From Roseomonas indoligenes (lineage in GTDB: Bacteria > Pseudomonadota > Alphaproteobacteria > Acetobacterales > Acetobacteraceae): a stretch of DNA of 64,000 nucleotides. The stretch covers positions 62,001 through 126,000 of the forward strand of contig NZ_JAGIZA010000001.1 in NCBI RefSeq assembly GCF_017813365.1, in the 5' to 3' direction. The notes under the pieces are model-generated. The model did no database searches, had not been told where the DNA came from, and worked only from the letters and a program-made list of their open reading frames with translations. The translations under genes were made by a program, and so were the position numbers. The first letter of the stretch is position 1. Every line of letters begins with the position of its first letter. Below are positions 63,281-64,000 of the stretch, in pieces.

Positions 63281-64000
63281 CACGCCGCCGGGCGCTGCTC
63301 GCGGCGCCCGCGCTGATGCTCGCCCCGGCGGGCTGCTCGGCCGAACCGCGCCCGACGGAGGCCCGCATCACCGAATCCCGCACCATCTGGCGGGATGCCG
63401 CACGCGCGCGCGACATCCCCGTCCTCATCCGTGAGCCCGCCGGCACCGGCCCGGCGCCTACGATCCTCATCTCCCACGGCCTCGGCGGCTCCCGCGAGGG
63501 GCTGGCCTATCTCGGCCGCGCGCTGGCGGAGAGGGGCTACCTCGCGGTCCATCTCCAGCATATCGGCTCTGACGACAGCCTCTGGCGCGGCGGCGGGGAT
63601 CGTATGATTGGTCTCGCGGCCGGGGCGCTGAACGTACAGGCGGCGCTGGACCGGCTGCTGGACAGCCAGTTCGCGCTGAACAACCTGCCCGACCGCGCCG
63701 ATCCCGGGCGCCTGGCCATGGCCGGCCACTCCTTCGGTGCCTGGACGGTGCAGCACATGCTGGGCGAGCGCCTGCCCGGTGGGGACCGCGGCCTGGGCCT
63801 GCCCGATCCGCGGCTGAAGGCCGGCGTCGCCCTATCGCCCATTCCCGCCATCGGCCTGCCGCCGCGCCTGGCCTATGGCGGCTTCGCCGTGCCGATGCTG
63901 CACATTACCGGGACCGAGGATCACGGCTTCATCGAGGGCATCCGCGCCCCCGCCCGCCGCGCGCCCTTCGAGGAATCCCGCAATCCCGGCGCCCTGGCCG
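63277..64000 (+). CDS. alpha/beta hydrolase (dienelactone hydrolase-like) lipoprotein, partial
   Basis: Starts at GTG 63277 within the preceding stop and runs off the right edge (241 codons seen). A lipobox-like LAPAGC follows a basic, hydrophobic signal (VTRRRALLAAPALM). The hydrolase core shows SHGLGGSREGLAYLGRALAERGY (oxyanion region) and the nucleophile elbow AGHSFGAWT. PMLHITGTEDHGFI carries the acidic residue; the catalytic His lies beyond the window. Similar proteins are annotated as platelet-activating-factor-acetylhydrolase/dienelactone hydrolase-like. Substrate unknown. Confidence 0.85.
   Translation, partial: MTRRRALLAAPALMLAPAGCSAEPRPTEARITESRTIWRDAARARDIPVLIREPAGTGPAPTILISHGLGGSREGLAYLGRALAERGYLAVHLQHIGSDDSLWRGGGDRMIGLAAGALNVQAALDRLLDSQFALNNLPDRADPGRLAMAGHSFGAWTVQHMLGERLPGGDRGLGLPDPRLKAGVALSPIPAIGLPPRLAYGGFAVPMLHITGTEDHGFIEGIRAPARRAPFEESRNPGALA

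Overview
The window is a GC-rich (about 70%) stretch of an alphaproteobacterial chromosome. Gene content and order (ispH-thrB-rnhA, urtABCDE, TRAP transporter, bacterial ceramide genes, GcvTHP behind a tandem glycine riboswitch, frequent GTG/TTG starts and 4-bp ATGA/GTGA overlaps) suggest Acetobacteraceae or a close relative (Roseomonas-like). That placement is an inference from style and synteny, not a database result. Nearly every base is coding. I see no tRNA, rRNA or CRISPR.

Layout. 0-3.5 kb: 5' tip of a pobA-like flavin hydroxylase, an enoyl-CoA hydratase, an SDR and a chemoreceptor. 3.5-9.1 kb: complete urea ABC transporter urtABCDE on the minus strand with a good sigma-54 promoter candidate. 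9.1-12 kb: TRAP transporter (DctM, DctQ, DctP). 12.1-13.3 kb: a Pro/Gln/Tyr-rich lipoprotein and a NYN-domain protein that appears to start at CTG. 13.3-35.9 kb: a large envelope-lipid region. Its first half has a minus-strand operon HIT - lptF - lptG - fatty acid hydroxylase - GNAT acyltransferase - nucleotidyltransferase, then a plus-strand trio CDP-alcohol phosphotransferase - lipid kinase - nucleotidyltransferase-like protein. Its second half has serine palmitoyltransferase, a dedicated ACP, a flippase, glycosyltransferases, an ELM1-like protein, a CerR-like epimerase, an acyl-ACP/acyl-AMP ligase, another nucleotidyltransferase, and a TetR regulator with a 12-bp palindromic operator. Together these cover every step of bacterial ceramide synthesis and propose head-group addition and export.

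36.4-39.4 kb: cysG, a YbiB/TrpD2-like protein and a NUDIX hydrolase. 39.4-46.2 kb: a metal island: remnants of an inverted DUF2946/TonB-receptor cassette, then intact DUF2946, TonB receptor, Tat-exported DJ-1/PfpI protein, YcnI (DUF1775) and CopC-CopD fusion, the last three suggesting copper. 46.8-53.2 kb: amino-acid binding protein, Cys/Met-metabolism PLP lyase, M20 peptidase, LysR regulator with a clear inverted-repeat operator, and a family-5 binding protein. 53.4-54.3 kb: a decayed IS3-type element and a truncated ABC ATPase. 54.4-57.6 kb: rnhA, thrB, ispH and a lipoprotein. 57.6 kb to the end: glycine riboswitch, gcvT, gcvH, gcvP, a NUDIX hydrolase, a GNAT and a partial alpha/beta hydrolase, all translationally coupled.

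The strongest candidate for something new is the 13.3-35.9 kb region. The lptFG pair lies outside the usual lptFG-lptD-surA context and inside an operon with a candidate ceramide synthase, so it may be a sphingolipid-dedicated export pair.
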